Assembly (NCBI GenBank): GCA_000440235.1
Contig: ALKQ01000092.1
Coordinates: forward strand, 1-49,122
DNA length: 49,122 nucleotides
DNA from: Streptococcus suis 10581
Lineage (GTDB): Bacteria > Bacillota > Bacilli > Lactobacillales > Streptococcaceae
Direction: 5' to 3'
Part shown: positions 34,452 to 45,826 of the stretch, one piece after another
How positions within the stretch are numbered: the stretch's first letter is position 1
How the letters are laid out: every line of letters starts with the position of its first letter
The notes under the pieces: generated by a model
Seen by the model: only the letters and a program-made list of their open reading frames with translations
The model's database searches: none
Told to the model about the DNA's origin: nothing
Program-made: the position numbers and the translations under genes

Positions 34452-34598
34452 GTAGATAACAAGAGTATTTACTAAGCGTTGAAGGTCTATGGTCGGTTGG
34501 TTTGACTGTGGCTGGAGCTTTACCAGGGTTGTGTGTGAACACCTCAAGCCAACACTGAAAACACTCATTACTAAGGGCAGGTTATCCTGTCCTTTTTT
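34452..34598 (+). ncRNA. candidate structured RNA of about 150 nt
   Basis: It runs from the expected start after the promoter at 34417-34445 to a strong terminator (GGGCAGG-TTAT-CCTGTCC-T6, 34575-34598). Inside, GTTGGTTT pairs with AAGCCAAC with one wobble, a GTGTGTGAACAC hairpin sits next to it, and TTACTAAG occurs twice. It contains no ORF. It could be a free small RNA or a regulated leader of the nuclease-like gene beginning at 34611. I do not recognise a known family. Confidence 0.6.
34575..34598 (+). terminator. rho-independent terminator of the candidate small RNA
   Basis: The 7-bp stem GGGCAGG (34575-34581) / CCTGTCC (34586-34592), with one G-U pair and a TTAT loop, is followed by six T's. 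The next gene's ATG is only 12 nt further, so read-through may control it. Confidence 0.85.
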
Positions 34599-34610
34599 CT
34601 AAGGAAATAC

Positions 34611-35201
34611 ATGGAATCATTATTACTCTCATCCGCAAGAAATTATAAAAAACTCCTTTCAAAAACCTATCAAATTATTTTAGGACGAAAAGGACAGCAA
34701 ACAACTCTCAATCTTACGTTTTCTGAGGAACATTTTGTACACTTAGTAGGTATACATAAGTTAAGAGGTTTATCTTTACCCACCAGATCTAAGCACGAAA
34801 TCTATAATTTGATTTTGAAAAAAACAATCTCCGAAGAATTGCTAACTAGGTCAAATGGTTTTACTGATATATGTGGAAGGTTGCGTATTCTCGAAATACT
34901 CAGAGAAAGTTTTTCTTCACCAACTCTATCAGTACGATTTACAAAACTATATCCAATCAAGGGAAGCAAGATTCGATGGGAGTATCTATTAGAATTTACG
35001 TTCGACAATAAAATCGGTTATCTATTTCTTGATAGACAGAGAGATTCCAAAGAGCCAAATCAGTATATACCTGTTTCAACCTTTGAAAAATCAACTCGTG
35101 ACTACACAATGAATCAAGTAAGGTATACAGTATTAGAGATAATTGAAATTGACCATCAAACTAAGCAAAGCACAACACTTTACTCCAGACCGAAAAAATA
35201 A
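34611..35201 (+). CDS. PBECR4-like BECR-fold nuclease (possible toxin)
   Basis: A 196-residue soluble protein. The segment SARNYKKLLSKTYQIILGRKGQQTTLNLTFSEEHFVHLVGIHKLRG resembles PBECR4 proteins (phage Barnase-EndoU-ColicinE5/D-RelE-like nucleases), in which the conserved HL-G-HKL sits near the active site. The remainder is mixed alpha/beta without membrane segments. It is preceded by a terminator-ended RNA 12 nt upstream, and faces the SSB-like gene convergently. If it is a toxin, no protein antitoxin is adjacent. The family call is from memory. Confidence 0.55.
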   Translation: MESLLLSSARNYKKLLSKTYQIILGRKGQQTTLNLTFSEEHFVHLVGIHKLRGLSLPTRSKHEIYNLILKKTISEELLTRSNGFTDICGRLRILEILRESFSSPTLSVRFTKLYPIKGSKIRWEYLLEFTFDNKIGYLFLDRQRDSKEPNQYIPVSTFEKSTRDYTMNQVRYTVLEIIEIDHQTKQSTTLYSRPKK

Positions 35202-35235
35202 GCTAGACCTCCAAAATCGGAAGTCTAGCTTATTT
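35196..35235. terminator. bidirectional terminator between convergent genes
   Basis: AAATAAGCTAGACCTCC (35196-35212) pairs with GGAAGTCTAGCTTATTT (35219-35235) with one mismatch; both sides have A/T runs. It separates the nuclease-like gene and the SSB-like gene. Confidence 0.88.
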
Positions 35236-35876
35236 CATAATTCCATCCCTTTATCCTGTTTAGGTTTAGTTTGTTCTGATTTTGTTTGTTGGGAATACTC
35301 TTTCAATGCTCCTAACGTTGAAGGTTTCTCTTCTTTCGCAGCCTTCTCCTCCAGGGATTTCTTTCTCGTTTTTAAGATTTTTATATTCTTAACAACAAGG
35401 TTACTGAAGAGTTTTCCTTCATACTCATCATACTTCATCTGACCTGTTAACTTAACAAAATCCCCTTTCTTTAATTGCTCTGCAAAGTCAGCCCGTCCGT
35501 TATAAGCTATTACCTTCGTAAATTGCGTATTCCCCTCTTCATCATTGCGTGCTATGGAAAAATTTGCAACTTTAAAATTCTCACCATCCGCACCTCGAAA
35601 TACGTTAACTTCAACATCTTTCGTAACATTGCCAACAAATTCAACATTAACTAGGGATATTTGGCTCTTATCAGTTTCTAATGTTTCAATAATCGCATCT
35701 ATATTGGAATGCAACAAACCTGAAATTGAATCATCATCCATATAGGCCTGGTAGACTTGTTCCAACAAGTCTGGGTCTGAAATATCCTTTTCAATTGAAA
35801 TAATGGCCTTGGTAAAGTCTGCATAGTTTTCTTTCAACATATTTTCTAAAGTTGATTTCATTTCTTCAAAATTCAT
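35235..35876 (-). CDS. SSB-like OB-fold protein of the ICE
   Basis: A 213-residue protein. An N-terminal helical part (about 1-75) is followed by a single-stranded-DNA-binding OB-fold: [86 protein letters not shown] charged Lys/Glu tail (about 170-213) ends it. It probably coats ICE single strands during transfer or replication. Its ATG overlaps the stop of the giant helicase gene (ATGA). It is the last gene of the long minus-strand operon. Confidence 0.85.
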   Translation of the reverse strand: MNFEEMKSTLENMLKENYADFTKAIISIEKDISDPDLLEQVYQAYMDDDSISGLLHSNIDAIIETLETDKSQISLVNVEFVGNVTKDVEVNVFRGADGENFKVANFSIARNDEEGNTQFTKVIAYNGRADFAEQLKKGDFVKLTGQMKYDEYEGKLFSNLVVKNIKILKTRKKSLEEKAAKEEKPSTLGALKEYSQQTKSEQTKPKQDKGMEL

Positions 35877-38800
35877 ATTACTTGCTCCTCTTCTATTTCT
35901 TCTTTATACTGACTTTTGTAGTCACGTTCTTCAACTTCAGCTTTAAAAGCTTGAATTTGTGCTAATGTGGAAGGTCGTTTTTCCTCTCCATCAACATCAT
36001 AGGTTGATTCAAAGACATCACTATCCTTAATATCATGGTCATAACGGTCTGTAATTCCATCGTTATCCATGTCCTGATCAAGCGAATCTCTCGTGTAAGG
36101 TAAACCGAGCATTTGACAGGTTGTTTTCTCATCAATTGATAGTAAATCGTCTTTGGTGGAATGTTCTAAAAATAATTTAAAATGCTGTGCTTGCTCATCT
36201 GTTGTACTTCCATCAAACTGACCTGTACTTATATCTGAATCTGCGAAGGTTAATTTCCAAGAAAAATTGGACAAGTCCACACTATACTCAATATCATATC
36301 CACCAACGTTACTTTTGCTCTTGGCTAAGTAGACTAAATCTCCAGTTGAGAATATATCATTGAATTGTTCTTCTTTACTTTGATTTGATTCTTTTCTGGA
36401 GCCATACTCACGATCCATAAACTCAACAATCGCTACTTTAACATCTTCAAGTAAGGGATTGGGATTATCCAGTTCTTCTACTTCGCCCATATCCAAGATA
36501 CGATTGACCTCTGCTAAACGCAAGGTCTTTTCTTTTAAAATATCAGCCTTTTCAAATGGTTTTGTCACCTCTTCTTTTGCTACCTGGAGCTTGTATTGGA
36601 CATCTGACAGTCTATTTTCTAGCTTGGGTAGTTCTTCATCAATCCGATCCAAAACGTTGTCTAAACGCTGAATATTGCCTTCTGGGCTTTCTCCAAAATG
36701 ACCATTGTAAGAAAGATTTCCCTCAATCACAAAATCCATTGCTTGAGCAATCTGATTGAAGAAGGCTGAAAGCTCAAATCCACGATAGTTGCCAATAGGC
36801 ATACTGCCTTCAGCTGGAACCAATGGTAAAATTTTCATCAATTCTTCTGCTGCTTCTTTTTTGTCAGAATAAGTCTTACCTAAAATCTCCATTCCGTTAA
36901 ATAGGCCATCACCTTGTACTTTAGGCTCACGTCTTTTAATATCTTTATTTACTTTTTCAATTTGCCCTTTTAATCGAGTAATCTCTGATGGATAATGTTT
37001 TGCAATTTTATCTTCCAACTGATAGAGGTTAGATTTATAATTGGATTCCAACATTCGTAACTTCGATACTTCAACATCTAAATCCATCTTTTCTTTAATA
37101 AGTGGATTACCCGTCGCAAGAGCTTTAATTTCTGCATAGTTCAAGGTATTCTCATCAACATCATCAGCCACGCGAACAGGTGTTTTTGAGGTCATAATTT
37201 GGGAGATAAACTTTTGCTTATTTTCAATGGTCTGCCAAAGGTACGCATCAAAGGTATTCTCGGTCACATAACGGTAGATATAGACGTCCTTGTTTTCATT
37301 CCCCTGACGCACGATACGACCAGACCGTTGCTCCAAATCAGCTGGCCTCCAAGGAACATCTAAATCATGTAAGGCTATTAGTTTACTTTGAACGTTTGTT
37401 CCTGCTCCCATTTTCGATGTAGAACCAAATAAAATGCGAACATCTCCACTTCTGACCTTGGCAAAGAGTTCTGCCTTTTGCTTTTCATTATTCGCATCAT
37501 GTATAAATGCAATTTCATTTTCAGGAATTCCGAGTTCAATTAACTTGCCTTTCATATCATCATAAAGATTAAACGTCCCATCCCCTTTTGGTGTAGACAT
37601 ATCACAAAAAACTAGCTGTGCTGACCGTTGTTCGCTCGATTTTTCCCAAATAGAAAAAATATTTTTTGTGCAAACATTGACCTTACTCTCCGGATCATCT
37701 GGTAGTAAGGTATTGATTAACCGTTGATCCAAGGCAATCTTTTTTCCATCATTTGTTATTCGCAACATATTATCTTCATGAGGCTCAACTTTTCTATTCC
37801 GAACCTTATCAGCTCGTTCAGATAAAGTCTTTAAAATTTCTTTCTGATGGTTCGTAGGTCTGGTTAAAATTGTTTCGTAATGGGCTTGGGGTGTTGGTAA
37901 ATTCAAAAGGTCTGCAGTTTTGATATCAGCCATTTCTTTAACAAAGGACATGAGTTCAGGCAAATTATAAAATTTTGAGAATCGTGTCTTACTACGATAG
38001 GAGTCACCCTCTGGAGATAGTTCGATGGCAGTAACTGTTTCACCGAATGTAGAAGCCCAGGAATCAAAGTGGTGTAAGCCTTTTTTCTCTAGGTCATCAT
38101 ATTGGAGATAACGTTGCATTGTGTAGAGTTCACTCATCGAATTTGACACTGGTGTACCTGTCGCAAAAACAACACCCTTTCCACCTGTCAACTCGTCCAA
38201 ATAACGACACTTCATAAACATATCTGAAGATTTCATAGCTTCAGTTTGGCCAATTCCTGCCACGTTTCGCATTTTGGTATAAAGATAAAGATTTTTGTAG
38301 TTATGAGCTTCATCAATATAAAGTTTGTCAACTCCCAATTCTTCAAAAGTGACAACATCATCCTTACGGAAATCATCATTTAATTTTTTTAGTTTGGCTT
38401 CTAATTTCTTCTTAGTTCCCTCAAGTTGCTTGACAGTAAAGTTTTGGTCTCTTTGGTACTTATATTCTTCAATAAACTCAACTATATCTTGAATTTGACG
38501 TTTTAAGTGCTGCTCCTGATATTCCTTACTCATTGGAATCTTCTCAAATTGAGTATGTCCAATAATAACTGCATCATATTCACCAGTCGCTATCCTACCA
38601 ACAAACCGTTTACGATTGGCAGGTTCAAAATCTTTTTTCGTGGCCACCATGATATTGGCAGCTGGATACAACTCCATAAACTCCCGTCCCATTTGTTCCG
38701 TCAAGTGGTTTGGAACAACAAACAAAGCTTTATTGCTCATGCCCAGACGCTTACTTTCCATAGCACTGGCAACCATCTCGAACGTTTTCCCTGCTCCGAC

Positions 38801-41800
38801 AACATGAGCTAGAAGTGTATTGCCTCCGTATAGTGTCCTCGCAATAGCATTTTTTTGATGAGGACGTAAACTTATATCTGCTGTCATTCCTTCAAGGGAT
38901 AAATATTGCCCATCATACTCACGATTTCGTATAGAATTAAATTTCTCATTATAGAGTTTTTCTAAACGATGTCTTCGCCTTTGGTCCTTAAAAATCCAAT
39001 CCTTGAAAGCCTCTTTGAGAAGTTCCTGCTTCTCACCTGCTAACATAGTTTCTTTCTTGTTTAGAACTTGTCTCTTATCACCACCATCAGTATAGACAGT
39101 ATCGTACACTCTAGTATCACGCAAATTCAATGAATCTTCAATAAGTCGATAAGCATTTACCCTGCTTGTCCCATATGTCAAATTTGCTAAGTCATTGCGA
39201 CTGTCCTGTGTCTTGCCATCAATCTTCCACTCTGATGTAAAAGGAGAAAAATGAACATTTATTGCTTGTTTAGCATAATAACCAGGCTGTAAAGTGTCAA
39301 AAATAAACTGATTGATATCTGATGTAGGAATCCAAGTTGCACCAAGTCGTACCGATATTTCACTTGCGGTCAATTCTTTAGGCATGACTCCCTGAAGTTT
39401 ATCTCGCTGAAATTTCAGTTCAATTAAATTATCAAGAACATCTTTATCTGGATTTTCAAATGCTTGATACCTTTCAATGTAAAAATCCATGATTGCCATT
39501 TTCTCACGAATATTTCCACTTAGGTATTGGTCTGCTGGAACATACGTTAATCCCATTTCTTCCATCCCTTTCTCTGAAAATGGAAGTAATGTTGTTTCAG
39601 GATATATGTAGGGAATATCAAGATATATCTCGCCTTTCAACTCTTTTACGAGAACTTCTCTCGGTTTGTCGGTCAACTTAGTCATATAGTCAAAGTCAAC
39701 TCTTCCCTTTTCTGAAATTGAAAGAATCAAAGCTTCATGACTAGATTCACAATGCTCGACAACTTTTGCTTTAGCAATCGTCCGTTTAAAGAAAATATCC
39801 CCTTTCCCTGCAAACTTACCTTTATCCAGTTTCTCAATTGATGATACTAATGGATAGTTACTATCCTCACGCAAATTCCTACGGTTTAGTGTAGAGTTAA
39901 TATAGTCATGATTGGCTTTGAAAGTATCATAAGCTTTATTTAACCTATGTTGACTTTCTTGAATTAACTCATCACTAGCATTTTCTTTTTGGAGTTGAAT
40001 GACTTCCTTCAGACTTTCGACAACCGCTAGATAATTTTTTAGTCTATTGATTTCCTTGTCTGTCATGTGTTGCCGAATCATCACCGAATCTTCACGAAAA
40101 TAGGGAATTCCATCTATCATGGTATAAGAAAAATTCTTAACATGATCCAAAGCTGGAAGTATGTCTTGCCCATCATTGATTTGTTGAACGATTTTAATAT
40201 TTGGTATCTCACCTTGAATTTCTTCAACGGCAGTTGCCAATTGTACACTCAAATTTTCCTCATTAGGTATACAAGCTAAACTTGGACCAAATCTCCCAGA
40301 CACTTCTGTCATTTTACCCAAGACCATCTCTGGATGATCTACAAAATACTTATTGTAAGTAAATCCATTCTCATCTCTTGCTAAATGTATCCAGTCAACT
40401 TCTTGCTCTCGAATCACATCTCGCTTCTGCAAGAAAAGAATATCACTGGTAACTTCAGTTCCTGCCAAACCTTTAAAAGTTGAATTTGGTAGCCGAATGG
40501 CCCCCAATAAATCGCACCGATTGGCCAGATACTGACGGACTCGATTATCTTGTTTGTCCATGGTTCCAGAAGAGGTCACAAATGCAATCACTCCACCACT
40601 GCGAACCTTGTCGATAGACTTGGCAAAGAAATAATCATGTATCAAGAATTTTTCTCGGTCATAATCTCTATCCGAAACTTTAAAATCACCAAACGGAACA
40701 TTTCCAACTGCCACATCAAAGAAATTATTTGAAAAGCTTGTATCTTCGTATCCTTGTATTTGAATAGTGGATTTTTGATATAGTTCTTGTGCAATCCTAC
40801 CGCTGATTCTATCTAACTCTACACCATAGATTTTTGAATGCCCCATTTCACTTGGTAGGCGACCGAGAAAGTTTCCAACCCCACAAGAAGGCTCCAAGAT
40901 ATTACCATTTTCAAATCCAAGAGTCTTCAATCCCAGATAAATAGCGTCAATGACCATTGGTGGTGTATAAAAAGCAGTCAAGGTGGATTCCTTGGCTGCT
41001 TGAAATTCTTCTGGACTAAGCAATTCTGTAAGTTCATTTCGTGCTTCTAACCATTGTCCAGTTTTCTCCTCGTTAAAAACATCAGCCAGACCACCCCATC
41101 CAACATATAAGGCAAGTGATTTCTGTTCTTCAAAAGTAGCTCGTCTACCTTCCAAATCTAATTTTTTTATGATTCGAATCGCTTCTAAGTTATTGTCTAA
41201 GCGTTCGGAGGGAGAGACTGAATGTGGTAAATTATCTAGAATGTAGTTATCTAATAAATCAGGTTTCCTAGTGGACTGTGAAGGAGTGAGATGGTCTGCA
41301 GAATTTATAACTTCCGCAACAGATATTGTGTCATCAATACTGCTATCATCAAACGCTGAATCATCAAAGAGATCCAACTGCTCATGCTGACTGATTTTTT
41401 CTATCAGCAAACTAGTTTCTAGGTTTTGAACATACTCATCAATTTCAAACTTAAAACGGTCCTCTAACTCTACAACATAGCTAACCTGACCAACTGTATC
41501 AATTCGTGCTACAAGTTCATCTTCCAAAAATACATTAACTTGACCATTGTCCAGTTTATCAAATTCAAATAATGGTGATTCTTGAAAATTAGAGAATATC
41601 TGTTCATTGTATTGGTAAAGCTTGCTTTCGTCATCAGACAGATAGGTTTCATTTTCTAAAAGTCTATCAATTTCACCTGCAACTTTCCTCCAACTAAATG
41701 TTTCATTATAACCATCAGCCTTTCTTGTCAAATGTAAGCCTCTGGAGTCATAATTGTAGGAAATAGGAAAATTAGGACCAGTAGCACCACCCCACCCATA

Positions 41801-43141
41801 TTCTTTTTGTAAAAACTGAGCTTGAATTTTTATATCTTCCTGACTAGAAAAAAAGTGAGCAACTCTAAGTCGCCCACCTCGTGTACCAGTACCTTTTCGA
41901 AGTACATCATGCAATTCTTCAGTTGATATTTTTTCTAAATGTAAATTAGATTCTCCCGGACTTGTTCCTTGACGGATTGACGAAGATTGTTCATCTGACT
42001 GGTCCAACTCAGCATATCCTTGGTCTTCAAGTCCTCGGTCAACTTCCATTCTTGAATCAGATGACTTTCTATTTGTTCCGCCATGCTCTGTGATTCTTTC
42101 TCCACTGCTATCAAATGTGGAATCAGCTGTCCTGTCTGATATAATTCCAAAAGTAGTTCGGTCTTGTTCTCTTCCTTGCTCAGAAACTCCAATCTTTCCT
42201 TGGCGTAGAGAGCTTTCCCAATCTCGTCCCAAATCTGTTGATTGGTTCGAAGGGTCTGTAATGTTAGACGATAAATCACCTCTACTATCTCCTCTGTTGA
42301 TTGACAGTGACTGAAGTCGTTGACTGTCAAGGTCGTGTTCATCTTCTCGATCAGTAATGCTTGATTCATCTATTTGCCCTCCTCTTTCTTCTACAACCTC
42401 ATTATACCGCTCAATCAGTTCTTTTGTCTGCTCTTTTAATGCAAGTTTCTCATACTTTTTTTGATGAATAATCCTGAGAATTTTTTGCGACATTCTGGTC
42501 AAATAATCACCAAATATCAGAAACTGACGTGGGCTAAATTGACCGAGACCATTTTCTAGCAAGTCTTGGTTCAGTTTTAGTTCAATACCAAGTCTATTTG
42601 ATAATACAGCTTCAAAACTTTGTTCAATAAAGCGTAATAAGTTTGATTCGGTTTCCACATCTAAATTCATTCCGACAAGAACTTTTGAACCAATACCCTT
42701 CGTTGCAAGATTTGCAAGATAGCGAATTGCAGCAACCTCATTCTCTGGTCTAAGCGATAATCTCTCATGAACAAGATCTGCTAAAATGGATAAATCCTGA
42801 CCTGCTTCATATTGCCACTCCATAATCGGCTTGCGATCTTTATTCGTCAAAACAGTCTGACTTATGTCAAATACATATCCAATTGACCTTTTGGATTGCT
42901 TGTTTAATATAATTGGAATCCCTTTTTGACCTCGTCTGACAATATGGTCAACTGATTTCCAGGATTGAAAGTCTGAGCATAAACTGGCTGTCGGTCTCTG
43001 ATGAATAATGCTCAATTGATTTTGAAAGTCAAAGCCAACAACAAAGCCCAAGCGTGCTAACAGTCTCTGATAAGCATCAACATCTGAGAGATAGTAACTG
43101 GATAAGTCTCCGACATAGTTGGCATAATCTTCAACTCGCAT
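35873..43141 (-). CDS. giant N6-methylase-like / SNF2 helicase fusion protein
   Basis: A 2422-residue cytosolic protein. The N-terminal third (about 1-700) lacks clear motifs apart from a low-complexity Ser/Asp-rich stretch (about 250-410). A methylase-like domain follows, with [14 protein letters not shown] near residue 750 (SAM motif I) and VAVGNVPFG near 814 (catalytic NPPY-like motif, here NVPF). An SNF2/DEAH helicase then shows [12 protein letters not shown] near 1449, YIDEAHNYK near 1609, [13 protein letters not shown], and [14 protein letters not shown] near 1945. A C-terminal calcium-site-like [14 protein letters not shown] is near 2364. Such genes mark ICESa2603/Tn1549-type elements; anti-restriction or replication roles are proposed but not shown. 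It is 18 nt downstream of the 43160 gene. Confidence 0.9.
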   Translation of the reverse strand: MRVEDYANYVGDLSSYYLSDVDAYQRLLARLGFVVGFDFQNQLSIIHQRPTASLCSDFQSWKSVDHIVRRGQKGIPIILNKQSKRSIGYVFDISQTVLTNKDRKPIMEWQYEAGQDLSILADLVHERLSLRPENEVAAIRYLANLATKGIGSKVLVGMNLDVETESNLLRFIEQSFEAVLSNRLGIELKLNQDLLENGLGQFSPRQFLIFGDYLTRMSQKILRIIHQKKYEKLALKEQTKELIERYNEVVEERGGQIDESSITDREDEHDLDSQRLQSLSINRGDSRGDLSSNITDPSNQSTDLGRDWESSLRQGKIGVSEQGREQDRTTFGIISDRTADSTFDSSGERITEHGGTNRKSSDSRMEVDRGLEDQGYAELDQSDEQSSSIRQGTSPGESNLHLEKISTEELHDVLRKGTGTRGGRLRVAHFFSSQEDIKIQAQFLQKEYGWGGATGPNFPISYNYDSRGLHLTRKADGYNETFSWRKVAGEIDRLLENETYLSDDESKLYQYNEQIFSNFQESPLFEFDKLDNGQVNVFLEDELVARIDTVGQVSYVVELEDRFKFEIDEYVQNLETSLLIEKISQHEQLDLFDDSAFDDSSIDDTISVAEVINSADHLTPSQSTRKPDLLDNYILDNLPHSVSPSERLDNNLEAIRIIKKLDLEGRRATFEEQKSLALYVGWGGLADVFNEEKTGQWLEARNELTELLSPEEFQAAKESTLTAFYTPPMVIDAIYLGLKTLGFENGNILEPSCGVGNFLGRLPSEMGHSKIYGVELDRISGRIAQELYQKSTIQIQGYEDTSFSNNFFDVAVGNVPFGDFKVSDRDYDREKFLIHDYFFAKSIDKVRSGGVIAFVTSSGTMDKQDNRVRQYLANRCDLLGAIRLPNSTFKGLAGTEVTSDILFLQKRDVIREQEVDWIHLARDENGFTYNKYFVDHPEMVLGKMTEVSGRFGPSLACIPNEENLSVQLATAVEEIQGEIPNIKIVQQINDGQDILPALDHVKNFSYTMIDGIPYFREDSVMIRQHMTDKEINRLKNYLAVVESLKEVIQLQKENASDELIQESQHRLNKAYDTFKANHDYINSTLNRRNLREDSNYPLVSSIEKLDKGKFAGKGDIFFKRTIAKAKVVEHCESSHEALILSISEKGRVDFDYMTKLTDKPREVLVKELKGEIYLDIPYIYPETTLLPFSEKGMEEMGLTYVPADQYLSGNIREKMAIMDFYIERYQAFENPDKDVLDNLIELKFQRDKLQGVMPKELTASEISVRLGATWIPTSDINQFIFDTLQPGYYAKQAINVHFSPFTSEWKIDGKTQDSRNDLANLTYGTSRVNAYRLIEDSLNLRDTRVYDTVYTDGGDKRQVLNKKETMLAGEKQELLKEAFKDWIFKDQRRRHRLEKLYNEKFNSIRNREYDGQYLSLEGMTADISLRPHQKNAIARTLYGGNTLLAHVVGAGKTFEMVASAMESKRLGMSNKALFVVPNHLTEQMGREFMELYPAANIMVATKKDFEPANRKRFVGRIATGEYDAVIIGHTQFEKIPMSKEYQEQHLKRQIQDIVEFIEEYKYQRDQNFTVKQLEGTKKKLEAKLKKLNDDFRKDDVVTFEELGVDKLYIDEAHNYKNLYLYTKMRNVAGIGQTEAMKSSDMFMKCRYLDELTGGKGVVFATGTPVSNSMSELYTMQRYLQYDDLEKKGLHHFDSWASTFGETVTAIELSPEGDSYRSKTRFSKFYNLPELMSFVKEMADIKTADLLNLPTPQAHYETILTRPTNHQKEILKTLSERADKVRNRKVEPHEDNMLRITNDGKKIALDQRLINTLLPDDPESKVNVCTKNIFSIWEKSSEQRSAQLVFCDMSTPKGDGTFNLYDDMKGKLIELGIPENEIAFIHDANNEKQKAELFAKVRSGDVRILFGSTSKMGAGTNVQSKLIALHDLDVPWRPADLEQRSGRIVRQGNENKDVYIYRYVTENTFDAYLWQTIENKQKFISQIMTSKTPVRVADDVDENTLNYAEIKALATGNPLIKEKMDLDVEVSKLRMLESNYKSNLYQLEDKIAKHYPSEITRLKGQIEKVNKDIKRREPKVQGDGLFNGMEILGKTYSDKKEAAEELMKILPLVPAEGSMPIGNYRGFELSAFFNQIAQAMDFVIEGNLSYNGHFGESPEGNIQRLDNVLDRIDEELPKLENRLSDVQYKLQVAKEEVTKPFEKADILKEKTLRLAEVNRILDMGEVEELDNPNPLLEDVKVAIVEFMDREYGSRKESNQSKEEQFNDIFSTGDLVYLAKSKSNVGGYDIEYSVDLSNFSWKLTFADSDISTGQFDGSTTDEQAQHFKLFLEHSTKDDLLSIDEKTTCQMLGLPYTRDSLDQDMDNDGITDRYDHDIKDSDVFESTYDVDGEEKRPSTLAQIQAFKAEVEERDYKSQYKEEIEEEQVI

Positions 43142-43159
43142 GACTTCTCCTTTCTATCC

Positions 43160-43612
43160 CTATAAAAAATGTTCGGACTTAGGTTTGTTCGTTTGTTCTT
43201 TTTCAGGGACTGGACAAGCAAAGTGCTGACCAAAATCCACTTTATTATCATCTTCATCTTTAGAGATAACTGTTACAGAAGTTCGAACCACATCCGATAC
43301 ACCAGTAGAGCGAATGGTATACGACTGGCCGTAAGCCATAAAGCAAAGATTTCCTTCGTCAGTCAAAAGAACATCAACTCCATTTTTTATGTCTTGCTCC
43401 GAAATAAAATCGAAAATATTATGAAGATATGATTCATAGTCTAAAGGAACATTCATTTCCTTATGATAATCATCCTCGAATCGTAATTGAAATTCCGAAT
43501 GGTAATCTGGTAGCGACAAAAGTTTTGATATAATATCGTCAATCTCCTTATCATGTCGCAAAGATTCTTCGTAATTGCTCTCGTAAATTGATTTCTTGTG
43601 TAATAGTTTCAT
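43160..43612 (-). CDS. conserved hypothetical ICE protein
   Basis: A 150-residue acidic soluble protein (MKLLHKKSIYESNYEESLRHDKEIDDIISKLLSLPDYH). It has no membrane segment or recognised motif. It overlaps the second methyltransferase gene by 4 nt and precedes the giant helicase gene by 18 nt, so it is part of that operon. I do not recognise the family. Confidence 0.7.
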   Translation of the reverse strand: MKLLHKKSIYESNYEESLRHDKEIDDIISKLLSLPDYHSEFQLRFEDDYHKEMNVPLDYESYLHNIFDFISEQDIKNGVDVLLTDEGNLCFMAYGQSYTIRSTGVSDVVRTSVTVISKDEDDNKVDFGQHFACPVPEKEQTNKPKSEHFL

Positions 43613-44568
43613 TTGATTAACTCCTTCTGATAAATTTGTTTTACGATTGCCTCTAGCACTGTTACAACTATTGAATTTCCAGCTTGTTGATAGAGGATAC
43701 TGGATTTCTTGTTGGTTTTTTCTGGATATACAGTTCGTAATAAATCAAAGTCTAAATCAGTAAATCCCATCAAGCGGAAACATTCTCTTTCTGTTAGATA
43801 GCGATATTTCCCATTTGTAAGTTTAATAAACCCAGCATTTGGCACTCGTGTTTGCTTCGTAGAAATGGTATAGCAATAATCTTGAATGATATGAACTCGT
43901 TCAGTAAAAACTGACTGACAAGCTTTTTCAATATATTTTAGAATTGAAGGTTGGGTAACCAGATACTTATCGGCTACATCTTCCTCCAAAAATACCTGAA
44001 TCGACGGAGATTTCATCCGTTTTAATTTTGAAAAATCGAATGGGTTGACTTTGCCTAGAAAACTAACTACAAAGACTCGTTTCCGTTTTTGAGGTATTCC
44101 AAAATCATAACTATCTAATACCCAATAGCAAGATGAATAACCTAAAAATTCTAGTTCAGTTAGATATGCTTCAAAAGTTGGTTTCATTTTCTTGTCTAGT
44201 ACACCTACAACATTCTCCCAAATAACCCATTTAGGTTTTTTGACAGCATTTTTTAAAATCATAATTGTCTCAAACAATAGTGAACTTCTCGTATACGAAC
44301 CTTTCCTTCCCCCTCTTTTTAGTCCAGACCGTGAAAAATCCTGACAAGGACTACCATGCATTAACAGGTCAATCTGCATATTTGGTAAGAAATACCCTTT
44401 AACGGATTGAGGAATAAAATTCTCGTTATAGAGGACGTTATAACTTTTTACGCAATTCCTATCTATTTCGACATAGTCTATCAATTCATGAGGGATTTCC
44501 TGATTAAGTAATGCTTTTCGAAAAGCACCAATTCCACCAAATAATTCAACAACTCTCATGGTTTTCAT
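43609..44568 (-). CDS. DNA (cytosine-5) methyltransferase, second of a pair
   Basis: A 319-residue m5C methyltransferase. It shows motif I VVELFGGIGAFRKAL, the catalytic PC motif MHGSPCQDFSRSG, the ENV motif VIWENVVGVLD, the QxRxR-like motif IPQKRKRVFVVSF and the final motif YQQAGNSIVVTVLEAI. The target recognition region is about residues 180-260. The ATG overlaps the stop of the first methyltransferase by 23 nt. No restriction endonuclease is adjacent, so it probably protects the element against host restriction. Confidence 0.95.
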   Translation of the reverse strand: MKTMRVVELFGGIGAFRKALLNQEIPHELIDYVEIDRNCVKSYNVLYNENFIPQSVKGYFLPNMQIDLLMHGSPCQDFSRSGLKRGGRKGSYTRSSLLFETIMILKNAVKKPKWVIWENVVGVLDKKMKPTFEAYLTELEFLGYSSCYWVLDSYDFGIPQKRKRVFVVSFLGKVNPFDFSKLKRMKSPSIQVFLEEDVADKYLVTQPSILKYIEKACQSVFTERVHIIQDYCYTISTKQTRVPNAGFIKLTNGKYRYLTERECFRLMGFTDLDFDLLRTVYPEKTNKKSSILYQQAGNSIVVTVLEAIVKQIYQKELIK

Positions 44569-45748
44569 CTGCTTTCCCCTCCTTTTCTATAGCGGCTAAT
44601 CGTTTACCAATTTCATAAACAACAGGTACTGTTACTGCATTACCTGCTTGCTTATACAATTGCGAATTGGAAGAAACACTACTGGCTCGATTAAATACCC
44701 AGTCAGGAAAACCCTGTAAACGAAAACACTCCCTTGGAGTTAATTTACGAATCTGCAATTGATTCGTTACAACTCCAAGAGAGTTACCAGTTACTAAAGT
44801 TTGTGCAACCTGTTTTCCGACTCGTCCTCTACGAAAATTTGATGATGGATAAGCAAAATTAAGCGAGTCACCTTCAACAGCTATCTCGAATCCCTTATTC
44901 GTATTTGAACGTATGTAAAGTCCTCGTTTCCTCGGTATACGTTTTTCCAAGACAACTCCGTGTCGATCTTGTGCCGTTAACGTGAACATAGGTTCTGTTG
45001 GGTCTTTCATCCGCCGTCCCCTTTGCCTTTTAACCAATTTATCAGGTGTTAGAATAGGATAAGCAATTTTTACCCCCTCACCTTTATTAGTAGTCAAAGT
45101 AGGGGAAATTCCGTTCGATGAATAAACATTTCCATTTAACCCACTTCCTGAAGGATTTATATTTCCTAGACATGTTGGACTTGATAAATTAGTCTGTTTA
45201 CTTTTTCGTCCGATAGGAAAAATGAACTGTCGACTTCTTCCTCTAGAATGTCCAATAATATAGACTCTTTCCCTGTGTTGAGGGACACCAAAATATTTGC
45301 TGTCAAGTACTTGCCATTCAACATCATACCCCAGTTCATTAAGCGTGGTGAGTATAGTTCGGAACGTCCTCCCTTGGTCATGATTGAGTAAGCCCTTAAC
45401 GTTTTCAAGCAGTAAAAACCGTGGTTGGATTTGTTGGGTCGCTCTAGCAATCTCGAAGAACAGAGTTCCTCTAGTATCTTCAAATCCCAATCTTCGTCCA
45501 GCGAGCGAAAATGCTTGACAAGGGAATCCACCACAGATGCAATCAATTTTTCCTCGGAGCTTTCGGAATGACTTATTGGATATTTCTCGTATATCATGAA
45601 ATTCAACTTCTCCTCCCGTATCAAAAATAGCTTGGTAGGAATTTCGAGCAAAGCGGTCTATTTCACAAAAACCTACACAAATGTGACCAGCTTGTTCAAG
45701 TCCTAATCGAAAACCTCCTATCCCTGCAAATAAATCCAAAAAATACAT
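44546..45748 (-). CDS. DNA (cytosine-5) methyltransferase, first of a pair
   Basis: A 400-residue m5C methyltransferase. It shows motif I LDLFAGIGGFRLGLEQAG, catalytic GGFPCQAFSLAGRRLGFED, ENV motif LLLENVKGLLNHDQG, VPQHRERVYIIGHSRG and final YKQAGNAVTVPVVYEIG. Its recognition region (about 185-320) differs from that of the downstream enzyme, so a different target is likely. AAAGGAGG precedes the ATG. It is probably the first gene of the long operon ending in the SSB-like gene. Confidence 0.96.
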   Translation of the reverse strand: MYFLDLFAGIGGFRLGLEQAGHICVGFCEIDRFARNSYQAIFDTGGEVEFHDIREISNKSFRKLRGKIDCICGGFPCQAFSLAGRRLGFEDTRGTLFFEIARATQQIQPRFLLLENVKGLLNHDQGRTFRTILTTLNELGYDVEWQVLDSKYFGVPQHRERVYIIGHSRGRSRQFIFPIGRKSKQTNLSSPTCLGNINPSGSGLNGNVYSSNGISPTLTTNKGEGVKIAYPILTPDKLVKRQRGRRMKDPTEPMFTLTAQDRHGVVLEKRIPRKRGLYIRSNTNKGFEIAVEGDSLNFAYPSSNFRRGRVGKQVAQTLVTGNSLGVVTNQLQIRKLTPRECFRLQGFPDWVFNRASSVSSNSQLYKQAGNAVTVPVVYEIGKRLAAIEKEGKADENHESC

Positions 45749-45770
45749 TTTTCCTCCTTTCTGACAATAG

Positions 45771-45799
45771 AAAAAAGCGACTAGATTTCTCTAATCGCT
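45771..45799 (-). terminator. terminator after the DUF3990 / 74-residue gene pair
   Basis: AGCGACTAGA (45776-45785) pairs with TCTAATCGCT (45790-45799) with one mismatch. Six A's precede it on the plus strand (T-run for leftward transcripts). It separates the pair from the methyltransferase operon. Confidence 0.8.
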
Positions 45800-45826
45800 C
45801 TAATGATTAAGTATCAAAAAGTTTTT

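Noticed and set aside
41935..42369. 144-codon ORF inside the giant helicase gene
   Set aside because: An alternative frame across the low-complexity Ser/Asp-rich stretch; no ribosome site or family resemblance.
45166..45651. 161-codon ORF inside the first cytosine methyltransferase
   Set aside because: An alternative frame of a gene with every catalytic motif intact; no independent evidence.
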